The translations under genes and the position numbers were made by a program. Shown one piece after another: positions 13,401-25,463 of a stretch of 64,000 nt of DNA. This DNA comes from Chamaea fasciata (lineage: Eukaryota > Chordata > Aves > Passeriformes > Sylviidae), in NCBI GenBank assembly GCA_029207755.1, contig JARCOQ010000003.1, forward strand, positions 85,517,994 through 85,581,993, given 5' to 3'. The notes under the pieces are model-generated. The model was not told the origin of the DNA, searched no databases, and saw nothing but the letters and a program-made list of their open reading frames with translations. Numbering within the stretch: the first letter of the stretch is position 1; each line of letters starts with the position of its first letter.

Positions 13401-16368
13401 CAGAACACAGAACAGGTTGAGCCCTTCAGAGCTGGTTCTTGGGGGAATATCTGGTTTCTGTATCATACATGGGTTTGGAGGCAAGTAAAACCCTGGGCAG
13501 CTCAACTTCACAGCAGTAGTACATTTTGAAGCAAGTCTGAAATTGTAACCTGGAAGTCTTGAGATATAACAAGATACATGCTTTTAAAATTTTTAATTAA
13601 AAGTGTCTGGATTTAATTTCCAAACATAGTGCAGTAACTTCAAGTGTTTTAGTCCTTCCAGAAAGGGCAAAGTCGTGAAGCTAATAAGAGCTGGCACAGA
13701 ATTTTCACTAAGTTCATTTAGTCTAGACAATTGAAGTTCAAATTATATTTCACACATAACATTGGGGATACACCCTGTGGAATTTGATTAATACTTAAAA
13801 TACAAACAATTTTAAAGCCCATCATCTGTGCATCTATGGTATCTTTTGCTACTATAAGTAAAGCTGCCACAACATAAGTGGATTTCATGACTCGTGTGCT
13901 TGCATATTAGTATTTTCAAGAAAAGAGTAAATTATGAATACTATCTTCTTAAGAAAACCCAAGTTAAAAGCTAAATACCATCCTAAACTCTCTAGTTAGA
14001 TTAATAAATAAATCAATTCCTTCTACCCTAAAGGCAGAGATGGTACTGAAAACCAGGCTAAAGTCCTCTATGTGCCATGAACTAGTGCTTACACATGGCA
14101 AGAGCAGTAATTGAAAAGCTGCAAAGTTAAATCAGTTCAATATTAGATTGAAAATCTATACTAATGTTTCTCCTGCTGAGATGGAGGAATCTGGAGGCAT
14201 AAAGAAAGTGGCACAGTCACTTAAGAGAGCCCAACTTGTCACTTCTTTTTGTGAAAGGATTGGAACACCCACTGTCCCCTGGGGGCCTTTAGGCAAATCA
14301 GCCCCACTAGCTGCTTAAAAATGAATATGGCAGCCTTGTTAGTGTTGTGATTGCTCACAGAAAAACTCAATAGAAAGAGTAATAAATTCATCTGGATATA
14401 ATGTCATGACTATTTAACATAAGACATGATTCTCAGATCACTGAAAAGCAACTGCATCACTGTGCAAAATAAAATCAATTCAAGCTGCTTGCCCACGGAT
14501 CTGTAACATGTTCACAGTTTCTTATTGCCATAAAAATTTCTGATACTTCTAACAAAAACTAAAATTCCACGAATGTGATACAGGAAAACACATGATGTAT
14601 AGCACTAGGTGTCAACTATGTAGGAAGTTATCCAATGTGCAGTTAGAGTAAAAATTTCACCTGCCACTGTCACCCTCATTAAAGTCTAAACATTATTTTG
14701 AACTCTGAAATATTTCTGAACTTAGGAAGGATTATTATTAATTGAATTCTTCTCTTCAGTTGATACTAACCTCATATGAGACTGATGGAATATACAAATG
14801 ATATTATGCATTCATATGCATTAGAATACTGCAATATTAAACAACTTATATTTTACTTTGATTTCAAAAGAAAATAGCCATTTTAATAATTTTCAAATAT
14901 ATCTTCAAACAAAGGAAAAAAGCGAAACAAAGCATATTACCTTTAGATTCAACAGTATATAATGTAGGTTCCCAATATCCCTGTCTTCAGGGAATATTTT
15001 TGTGAATTGGTTATATGTATCTGGCACACTGTCTTTGTTTTCATCATTTGCTAGTATTGAAAAAGCATCAGTGCTGCATTTTGACTTCAGGATTCAGTGC
15101 CTGTTTTATCTAGTCACTAGTGACTTGAATTCTACTCTCATACACACTTGTAGATCCCATCATAATCGAAGGAAGTTGTGTATTTAAAAAAAATATTATA
15201 ATGGATTCCTATTTGGAAAATCCTACAGATATCAGGGTACACAGGCACACATGTACACACATATACATGCACAAAGAAATGTTCCATAGGATTTAATGGA
15301 GCTTTTGCTTTTAAGAACTTATTCCAAAATATTCTGGAATTGTGCATTTTCAAGAGATGCACTGAATATTCTCTAAAAACCTATAAGAAAGATACAATAT
15401 TATTTTTTTAATAATGGAAATAAGAAATATTTACCCATTTGAAAGAAACATACAGGACTTTTCATAAGGGTGTTAAGTATGTGGATGGTGAATTACTGCT
15501 CAGGAACAATGACTTAAACACTAATTGTTTCACATGGCTGGGTGATAATAGTTACTTTAGCATTTTTTACCCTGCCACAATCATTGCAACGAAAGACCTA
15601 TCTTAAATGGAAGTTTTGCACAGGTCCCAGAGCTTTGGTGGGGTAAAAATTCACTTCAGAATTACGGTCTGATTCAGTTGTAGGTGCTATTGACTATCAC
15701 ATTCTGTTGATTCAATGTCCTGCTTACTATAGTTTTGTACAAATTTTTAGATCTTTTAATTTCAAATCCACTGTAATTCAGTATACAGAAAACTTTCCCA
15801 TTAGGGAAGATGGCTTAAAAAAACTAAAAAACAAAAGGGATTGTGATGTGCATTGCAAAGAAGAGCATCCCAGAGGAAAATAAGTTAATACAATGCAAAT
15901 ATAAATTTTGCTTCTGTCTTAGATATGCCATGATTAGGTTTTTATGACATTTTGTAAAAGTATAGCAAATGTATGGTATGATGTTATTTTGAAAGGCATA
16001 GTCAATACAAATTGGTGTTCCTTGGATGAGTTTTATCTGGAACACCATAATCCTGTCCCAGCAATATTTGTGAAACCCCTGGGCCTTTCTCCACTCTTGC
16101 TCCAACATATTGCTGAATAAATAGCCATCATTTCCAAAGCACTGCAGGGTTTTAAGCTAAATTTCAAAGCTCTGCAGGATTTCATGCTACACAACCCCCA
16201 TTATAATCTGGGGGTATTGTGCAGCTTAGAAAGCACTGTATGGAAAATGTGCCCCTAAATGAGAGCTGGCAGGGAATAAATCCCATATTTGGAATTAGAG
16301 AAACTAAGAGAACAGCACCTATTCTATTACTCTTTGACAAGCAGCTAAAAGAAATGAAGAAGGATATA

Positions 16369-16405
16369 TTTGCTAGTGTATTCACTAGCTGAATACACTA
16401 GCAAA
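16369..16405. repeat. Perfect 16-bp hairpin, 5-nt loop
   Basis: Arms 16369-16384 and 16390-16405 are exact reverse complements (beginning 'tttgctagtgtattca') around the loop 'ctagc'. Confidence 0.95.
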
Positions 16406-17006
16406 GTGAGCTGTTGAAACAAAGCAATTGTTAACTAACTGCTTAACTAGGCAGCAGAGGCTTTATGGTCTGTTTGCATTTTGAAAGGAATGCAAAGGAG
16501 TTGAATAAGACTTCAGGATTGATTTTCACTGTTTTTCACTCTATCTAGTGATTCATACTGATCTATGCTGATTGTGATGGTTTTCAAGAAGTTCTGCTGT
16601 TACACTTTTCTTGCTATTTTGCAAGGCTTTACTGGCTCCAGGTGTAAGTTAGCATCCAGTCCCATTTCATATTTTTCAACTAGCCCACAGTTTAACATTG
16701 ATTTTAAAAGGTAGATTTAAATAAATAGAAAAACATGGAAGTGACATCATGTTCTGAGCACCAATCTAATGTTCTCAGTCTCTGATAACAGAGAAAAAAA
16801 AAGGCCTAAGATCAGCCAGGAAGGTGGGTATTTAATAAACAATCTTTTTCTTTATTTAGTGAGTTTTGTCTCTTTAAAAAGTTTCATTTTTTTAACAAAT
16901 TAAAAAAAACCCCATAATTTTGTAAAAGTAGATTTGATTTTAAAAGGTAGTATTAGCCATAAATTAAGGGATGAATGCCTGGCCTACTTTAGAACATAAT
17001 GAACTT

Positions 17007-17064
17007 GAAGATATGAATACAGCAAGGGAGATAGTGAAGATATGAATACAGCAAGGGAGATAGT
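17007..17064. repeat. Perfect 29-bp tandem duplication
   Basis: Two identical adjacent 29-bp units, 17007-17035 and 17036-17064, beginning 'gaagatatgaatacagc'. Their identity suggests a recent slip or an assembly duplication. Confidence 0.95.
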
Positions 17065-17906
17065 GATGGTCAGCTTACTAAAGAAAAAAATGCAATATAG
17101 TGTGATTTCCCATAATAGCATAGAGTCACACAGGAACAGGACAGTCACATGCCAGAATGGATGGTTTCCTGAACGGACTTCAGAAAAGGCTCTTATATCA
17201 TTAGATTTCTTTGTACCTGCGCATGAGGCAGTTTCTCAGTCCTACTCTGTGTCATGGGGCTGCAAGAGTGTCAGTGATGCATTAGATTGCTGTCTGGCTT
17301 AGAACATAACCCCCAGCTAGGGCTACTTAATTTTGTGTGGAAGCCTCCTGAACTGATTTCACAATATGCAAAATATATTATATGTGACATCATTGCATAA
17401 TATAATTCAATATTAAGTATAAATAATAATAAAATCTCTGCACCCCACAGCCTTTTAAACTATAGCTCATTAACAGAAAGAAGAGCAAAACATTTCTTAG
17501 GACAAGCACTGCAATGGAGAACTCCTTACACACAATATATGTCCCACTGGCACATCGTAAGAGTCTTTCTGAGCTATCACATCTCATAATGACTCTTTAT
17601 TTCTCTTCATTTTTTCTATCTATGAGGCAGAGCTACTGCATTCAGTTTTTATAACTGAGCTTGAAATGTTCAACTTATCCTCGCTGAGGAAGGGAATTTG
17701 ATAATTTGAAGGCAACAACAGAAAAGGATCGCCATTACTCTAAAGAGATTATCTGTTGAGAAGATTGACAGTTGAGTGAAAAAGTGGACAAGAAATGTAG
17801 AGGGACAAAGCTAATAGGAAGATTTCTGCCTCTTAATTTAGAAAATTAAAGAGAAGTAGAAAAAGGGGGTGGAAATAGAACAGAAGGAACTTTCCTTCTT
17901 CTAACA

Positions 17907-18255
17907 TGTAAATCCTTAAGGAAGTTGCTTCTGTCAGTGTCCAGGTTGGAGCCTCCAAGAGTCCAGGAATGTGATGAGCTCCTCAGTAAGAAATGATTTG
18001 GAAACAAAACATGCCCAGCTGGCCAGAGCCACTAAAGACTTGAATACTGTAGTTGGATACGGCTTCTCTTTCTTAGGAGTTTCAGTTCCTTACTACCATC
18101 AGAAAAATTTTCTCCAGTGAAATACAAATCCTGAAGAAAATCTATATAACCAGAAGGTAAAGCTGCTACCCTGTAAGCTGTCTTTCTATTTGAAAATGGA
18201 GAAGCCCTGTGCAGAAGTCCATGAATTCCCAAATATTGGCTTTGATCATAATGTT
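17907..18255. repeat. Copy A of a diverged 350-bp direct repeat
   Basis: Aligns end to end with 19735-20090 in the same orientation, with substitutions and small indels. Shared strings include 'tgcccagctggccagagcc', 'actgtagttggat', 'ctctctttctta'-like, 'agaaggtaaag' and 'ttggctttgatca'/'ttggcttttatca'. The family is unrecognised. It could be a local duplication or two copies of an old interspersed repeat or LTR. Confidence 0.75.
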
Positions 18256-18697
18256 GGATGACAAAGAACTGGCATGAAACAATGGAGTGGATGAAAAAAG
18301 CCAGACCAAAAGCATAAGATTACAAATCATAATAACAAGGCAAACAATTAATGAAGAAAGAAGATAAAAGACTGAAGGGAAGAAAAGAAAAGGAAAGGAT
18401 GATTGATGAAATCAGAGACTATGCAATGATTTTTCTTCCCTAGTCTTTATTTTGAAAACAGATTTTTTTCCTACATGCACGCCTGAAAGAGAAATCTCCA
18501 GTCACTCTGAACACTCCTTGCAAGGAGTCGATAAGAATGGAAAATGCAGCCTTTAAAACTAGGATCATGCTCCAGAGCACAAGCAGTGTAAAGTGGTGTG
18601 TGGCTCTTACCAAGACAGTCTGTTTGAAAGATTCTCTCTCCTCCTTTCAGACAGCCAGTGAAAGACATTATACACTTACTCCTGCCCAATAATCAAA

Positions 18698-18778
18698 AAA
18701 TCATAAAATTTTTACAGTTGGACCTCTGATATTATCAAGTCCAATTGTTAATGTAGCACCAACACCATGCTCACCAGT
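18698..18778 (-). mobile_element. CR1 LINE 3'-terminal fragment
   Basis: About 80 bp of reverse-complemented CR1 3' UTR. On the given strand it reads 'aatcataaaat', then 'gttggacctctgat', then 'tcaagtccaattgttaatgtagcacc'. It is short, diverged and in the same orientation as the gene. Confidence 0.8.
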
Positions 18779-19734
18779 TACCTGCATTTTTCACACTAAG
18801 AAACTAACTAGGAAACTAGCTAACTAGGAAATAAAATAATTTTACTGTGATTCCATTCTCTGCAGAGTCAGGAGTACCACAGCTCTGTTTTCACAAGAAG
18901 GATTTTTTCTTGGTGTTCAAGAGGTGAGGAATGGGTGGCTGTCTTGTCTACTGAGCATGTTGGCCGGCTCTTCTCCACCCAAACTCTCTATGGCCTGGAA
19001 GGCACTGCATACAATTAAAGACACAGTAACTGTATTGCAGGTAACACATTACCTTAGTTTCTAGTATTTTTCTTCCAAATTAAAAGTCATTAGCATATAT
19101 AAACATTCTTTTTCTGAAATGCTTTGAACTCTGTTTCAATTTAGATTTTGCTATTTTGAAAGGTAAATAACCATAAAAATATTAAGCAAAATGCAATATG
19201 TCCCATAAAGCTCAAAGAAGCATAGATGTTTACCATACAGCTTCAGATGGAAAGCAAATGCTTCTGTATTGTTTTGAGTATGTGTGACTTGTTCCTAAGT
19301 AGCAAAATTATCATTGACTGAGCCCAGGTATTTTATTACATACAAATTATGACTTAATAAAGAATGCATTAGTAGCCTTTTAAGGGAAATAAAATCCATT
19401 CCGTTATTTTAAGTCATTAACCGCATGGCTAATCACATGATTAACCCCTGGTTCTATGTCTCACTGAGTTTTGTATTAAAAATTTAATGTATATGGGATG
19501 CAAATAGTTCTCATCTAAAACAATATGTACTAACAGACTATCTGCAAAAAAAAAAAAATAGTGTTTCAGTGGGAGGAGATGAATTTTTATCTGGCACGGA
19601 GCTATCCATGTGGAATGCACTAAAATCAGAGAACATCTAAGAGCAGGGAGTATCTTAGGGAAAGTTAAGAAATGTACTCAACTCATTGTGACCACATGTG
19701 TGGCCTTCTAATTTGTCATTTCTAACTTTTAACT

Positions 19735-20090
19735 TGTAAATCCTCAAAGAGGTTTCTCCTGTTGGATTCCAGGCTGGAGCAACAGACAAACTCTACGATA
19801 GTCCATGAACATGGTGGGCTCCTTGGTAAGAAATGCCCAGCTGGCCAGAGCCACTAGAGATTTGAGCACTGTAGTTGGATGTTGCCTCTCTTTCTTATGA
19901 GGTCCTGTGCTTTACTGTCATCACAAAACTGTTAAACAGTAAAACTGAAATGTTTAAAAATCCTACATGATCAGAAGGTAAAGATGATGGATGCCTGGTA
20001 TCTTGTAAACTGTCTCTTTATTTGAAAGTGGAAAAGGCCTGTGTAGAAGCCCCATAATCACTACATGTTGGCTTTTATCACAATACTGTT
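19735..20090. repeat. Copy B of a diverged 350-bp direct repeat
   Basis: Partner of 17907-18255, about 1.8 kb away in direct orientation. Both copies begin 'tgtaaatcct'. The 1.5 kb between them contains a CR1 tail at 18698-18778 but no recognisable internal retroviral genes. Confidence 0.75.
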
Positions 20091-23000
20091 ATTTGCATGC
20101 TAAGTTTTTGAAGTAGAAGTTGTGACCTTTCTTATCTGCTATGTGTTTCACTGGCATATCAGCTTTTGAAGCCTAAATATTTAACCACTCTAATCTGCTC
20201 TACATGTGGAGTGCTCAGTGGGTGACACTTCCAGACCAGTCGGAAGCCTCTGCTAACTCAAAAAAAAAAAAAAATTAATTCTTTGGTTCTACTCATGTGT
20301 GACTGTAATCAATAGGAGCAAAGTTTGCCCCCTTCACAGCACTACTGCTTCTAGTACAGCTTTTCCCTGTAGGCAACCCTACCCTCACTGCTGGGTGGAA
20401 ATGAAAAAGCTTTTTTGCTCCATTTTATCTGTTAGAGTTTCACATCCAGTGTTCTTCATACCATCCACTGTTTCTGGGTACCAATCAACATTTCTATGGT
20501 CAAAATCCTCATTAATGGAGAGAAAACAGTCTTAGTGTAGCTGAATGTGTCCTCACTGTTTCTACAGGAGAGTTGGCAGATCTCAATGTGCTTACATTCA
20601 GAAAAGCGTGCAAGGCTGATATATTTACTCAAGCTTTTTCCTCTGGGAGGGCAAGTATGAAATTAGTTGAGGTTCTGACCGGAGGGGAAAAATAAAAGAA
20701 AAATATTTATATCCATTAATAAATCAAATGGAAAATTTGTTGATGTTGGAAATACTCCCAGAGCCTTAATGATAGGTTTATTTTTATCAACAACAACAAT
20801 AATTAATAATTAATGCTATATGTCTCTCAGATCCATCTTGGCAACTAAAATTAGCAAGTATAAAATGTTACATTTTAAATTATGTTCTTAGCAGGGATGT
20901 CTCCTACAAAATCTTGCAGGCTATATCCATTTCCATCACACTCTGGATGACACCATATAGCCAAATTACCTCTGGAAAGTTTATTTGTACTCTCTCTGCT
21001 CCTCTGCAGGGAATTTCCCTATTGATGCTCTGTGACCTGCACAGATCAGATAACTCTGCTTGCAGAGCCAACAACTAAAATCAGTGCCATCCTCTGAACA
21101 TGAAGTAGCATCTCTAAACTAACTGGTACTTACAGGTTTAAAGCAGTGTGGGTAATGTTTTATTATAGATCTATTCTCAAATTTTAGAAGCTACAGAAAA
21201 CAAAAGCCTCTAGCACACCATGGTGAGAGAACCAGACTGCCACAGGGGAGTATCGCACATATGAGCCTAACAAGAAGTTTGGAGAAGAAAGAAGCTAGGG
21301 ACTACACTGGAGGGCTACTTGTTTTGTGGATTCATAATCATCTATTCCTTATTCCCTAGTTTTCAACACCATTCCCTCCAGAAGTTTAAACTTTTGTAGT
21401 GCACTAGCAGATTTCTGCCCATCAGTTTCTAGGGGAGATAACTGAATCCAAGTGACCTAAACCAGTTCTTCTAGATGACACAGGATGACAGCTTTAAATA
21501 TAGAGAACAGAAGGACCATGAGCTGAGATTAAAAAAGCCCATCTGAGTTATTATTATTTAACACTAGGAGAGTGTCACTGACAGATACCACGGTCCAGTT
21601 GCACTGAGTGCAATATTTTGAATGGCAATTCTGTTCAGTGCTCCTTTGAAAAAAAACAAAAACAAACCCAACCTGATTTGTTTCTTTGGCTCTGCTTTGC
21701 TCATCATACCTACCCACTGAAATATTGAAACTTCAATGAACTGAGACCCCCAGAGGCTCTAATACATAATGAAGTTATCATGGCATAACGAGTGTCATAT
21801 GAGCTGTATGAATAACTTGTGTGCATGCTCCTAGCCATGGCAACTGCAAGGCAGCACAATTCGGCTTAGTTCTGATTAATTTCAGGCTTTGCATTTGCAA
21901 CTGGAAAGATGTGTGCACTGGGATTAATGCCACAACTCAAAGTTTTGAACACTTCCTATTTGCAATTGACAGAAAATTTCCTACAGTTAAAAAGATACAT
22001 TTGATTGTTCAATGCCTAATGTTTAGCAAGGTCAGATACATTCATGGCCTATGATTGAGTCTTCTCATTAACTTTTAAAAATCTCTCTAGAATCTGGTTT
22101 TACTAGTGTTAGGTATTATTGCTGAATCTTCTTTCCAAAAGGAAGAAGCCTTTAGAAGTGAATGGAAGCAAACACTTGATCAGGATGAAGTCTTACATAT
22201 TTGTTTCCGCAGTGATTTTATCAGCTGTAGTTTCTGAATAACTACAAGAGACAAACTGAGTCTAACAACAGTTCTTGTCCATCATTAACGCTGTCTTGAT
22301 ACCAAGGTCTAGCTATTATTCCTAATAAAACCATTTTTCTTTCACTGTAGTACAACTGCAATGACTTGTCAGATCATTCAGTTCAGTAAAATGTTATTAT
22401 TATTCTGAATTTACTTTAAAAGATAAGAAGTGTCATAATTAATGTTTTATAGCAATAATTAAATTGCTAACACTCAAGCATGAATTCTGATTGACTTGAC
22501 ATAAGAGGATATACAGTAAATGACAGAGACTTAAAAGCCCTCTTAAATATAAGAAGTGTAAAATCTAAATGCAAATAACAACAGCTTTACAATTAATCCC
22601 ATCCTTCTAAAATCCATGTTTCAATAGCTGTACGTTCTGACACATGAGATTTTGTTGTCCTGTATGTCTCAGCTAAGCTTGTTAAGGAAGCCATTCTCTT
22701 TCTAATCTTTCACCTAACTTTAAGTGGTATTTAAAGAATAATATGTCCATTTAGATTTCCAGCTTAAAGAAATTATTTAGCAAATATGTGATTGGTTGCA
22801 AATGCAATTTTCATGAAATGGAAAACATAGAGCACAAATTATATGCCACGCTACTAATTAGAGACAGATATGTAATCACTTACTAATGGAACAACATTTT
22901 GTGCCAACCTTATTCATACTTCCTTCCAACTGCTGGACTCCTTGTGCCAGATATATTTCAATTTTCTTCAGGAGAGAGAGAGATACTAACATGTTTTCCA

Positions 23001-24894
23001 TCCTGTTTTTAAACCCAGAAATCTAGTGCATACTGAACTTTCTTGACATTACAGGAATTCTATCAGTTTTAACAGCTTGAGGCCTTTTTATTACAAACAT
23101 GTACACTTCCCTGCAGGGTTCTGGAAATCTCACAATTACGTTCATTAAAAATGTCCATGATTGTAGCCAAATGCACGCTTTGTAGATTTACCTTTACAGT
23201 TTCCTTTCAACCATTATTCTGAGCATACTTATACCTACTTATACTTAACCTACTTATTCATCCACAATGTCAGTTTGATATAAATTTTGACAAAACCATT
23301 AGAAGAGAAAAATACCAGAGCACATTTGCTGTCAAATTCGTCAGTACCAGGTTTAATGTCGATGCTATGACTCACTGCGATTCAACAAAATAAGCATGTG
23401 TGTCCATGAAAACAAGTATAAAAAGGTCATGTTTCAGCAGCAGTCTAAAATTAGAAGCATTACATGCCTTTTACATTAGCACCAAGAAGATCTCTAGGTA
23501 CATAATTTTGGGTCCCTTGCCATAACGAGGAACCCCTTTATTTGACAAGCTGAGCATCCCTCTCATGACAAAACCCTGCTGTGATCCAGAGAGTCTACCA
23601 GCACTGGTCTTTCTCATGTCATAAATATGCTCTGATCAAGCTTGCTGAATGCTGATTTCACTGATTTGGGCACACAATGACCACCATTTCTTTCTCAAGA
23701 ACAAAAAGCAGGAAAGGACAGAATTCATGTGATCACCCTTGTCTTCCCATCTTATTGTTAGCCTCAGTCTAGAACAGAGATTTGCACACTGCTTGTCCCA
23801 CTTCCCATAAAATTTCGCTTAACATCACCTTGAAGAAAAGACAGAAAGTGGAAATGAGAATAAAACTCTGATCAGAGATCAATCCAACAGTCATTTTCTG
23901 ATAAAATGCTCTTATTGGTGTGATTGCAAGATATAGGGCCTGAAAATTGTGACCTAGGAGAACAAAAGGAAAAAAATGCAACACTGTACAAATGAACTTC
24001 ATAGTGCATGTCAAGGTTAGAGCATACCAAATGTTCCTAAAAATATGCAGACCCAACAGGGAGTTGTTGTGATGTGTAAATAAAGATCAGCACAATAGGT
24101 AGACAACCTTTTGCAAATTTAAACTATTATTTGTTAAATGATAGTCTTTTAAAAGTGATTTTGTTTTCTATTGTTTCATTCTGTTATACAGAAAGAGTAA
24201 TGATGTAATAATTATTGTTGTAGGGCAGAAGATTTACAATGCATTTATCTCAGAGCTGTGATTTTTGATGTACTATTTTACTAGATATCTATTAAAAAAT
24301 AAAAATCTTACTGTGTTTCTGTATCTGTTTAGGTTTATGAGACAAAGGGTTTTTATGCCTAGATTCTTAAAAAGGGTAATTCACATTTGAAAATCCATTG
24401 GAAATTCAGCTTTCATATTAGAATGAAAAAAAAGCAAGTAAATTGTTTTTGATGTCGCTGTTGCTGTCATTCTTATTTAAACTCTTTAGTCTTGCGATGC
24501 TAATTGCCATGGTAACTCCATTTTAAAATGATTTTTACTACTGCTTAGAATTGTTTATTGTTTCCTCTTTCTTAAAAGTAAGATCATGTAAGTGAAAGAC
24601 ATGAACATTTAACTGTTTGTAGATTGTTCTATTTCCCATAGACTACCGTTCTATTTCTATTGAAATTCAAAAAATAGGCAAAAGGGAGGTGTGAAAAAGG
24701 TGTGAAATCCAAAAATAGCTGCTTGAGTCATCAACAGATTGTCTGAAATAGTTCAGAAAGGTGTTAGAGAATGAGCTATTTTCCTTAGAGCTGTGGGGGT
24801 GAATTCTAGAAGGAAAAAAAACTACTCTAAACAGGTTGTGAAGATAAATGCGGAAAAACCACACAATTTTGGGAAGAGTAGGACAGCAGAGAGT
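20091..24894. other. Intron stretch, nothing recognised
   Basis: AT-rich and unique-looking, with no splice-bounded ADGRB3-like exon. A hydrophobic frame at 23769-24056 (minus) was considered and rejected. Confidence 0.6.
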
Positions 24895-25250
24895 TACCTC
24901 AGGAAAGTCTGAGCTAACAGCATCTCAGAGCAACCTGTCAGTGCCTGTAGAAAGGTCACTGAGAAGATGAAGCCAGGTTCTTCACAGTGATGTGTAGTGG
25001 GATGACAAAGGGCATAAAGAAACAAGAGGAGGTCCATACCAGATCTGTGGAAATACATTTTGACCATGAGCACAGTCAAGCTGTGGATCAAGTTTCCTAA
25101 GGAAGATGTGCCATTTCAATGCCTGGAGGTTTTCAAGACTTTACTATTATATAAAGTCCTGAGCAACGCGTTTCGACCTAACAGCTGACTCTGCCTTGAG
25201 AATGAGGTTGGATACATTTTCCAACCTGAACAATTCTGGGATTCTAAAAT
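24895..25250 (+). mobile_element. CR1 LINE 3' fragment
   Basis: It matches the 3' region of avian CR1: 'gaagccaggttcttcacagtg', 'ggaggttttcaagact', 'cctgagcaacg' and 'gaggttggat', ending in 'ccaacctgaacaattctggg attct'. The usual reading frame is destroyed. The 5' limit is uncertain by some tens of bases. Confidence 0.85.
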
Positions 25251-25436
25251 AGTTCAAAGAGCTTTTTAAAAGGTTCTGTGGGTAGGAGACAGAGAACAAG
25301 TGCTCTTAAAATCTAACCAATTTCTTCCCTGTAACCTGCTTACAATCAAAATGTCTGTTTTGTTTAGATATAGCAAACTGAATGATAAAGTTGATGTATT
25401 TTGAGAAACAGTCTGACAGGCACTTTTGAGAAGAAT

Positions 25437-25463
25437 GTTACCTTCTCCTCCGAGGAAGGTAAC
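25437..25463. repeat. 9-bp hairpin
   Basis: GTTACCTTC and GAAGGTAAC flank a 9-nt loop. Its role is unknown. Confidence 0.7.

Larger units (their letters stand above)
5947..16368. other. Intron stretch, only simple repeats seen
   Basis: Apart from the AT inverted repeat, CA repeat and A/C repeat listed, no element or exon was recognised. 12760-12910 is locally GC-richer and unexplained. Confidence 0.6.

Noticed and set aside
23769..24056. Hydrophobic minus-strand frame containing I-C-T-V-L-H-F-F, resembling the expected TM3 exon (S-I-C-T...F-L-H-F-F-F)
   Set aside because: Only a few residues fit and the rest does not, while the neighbouring ADGRB3 exons match essentially perfectly. The expected W-V-L-T-E-A-W motif is absent.
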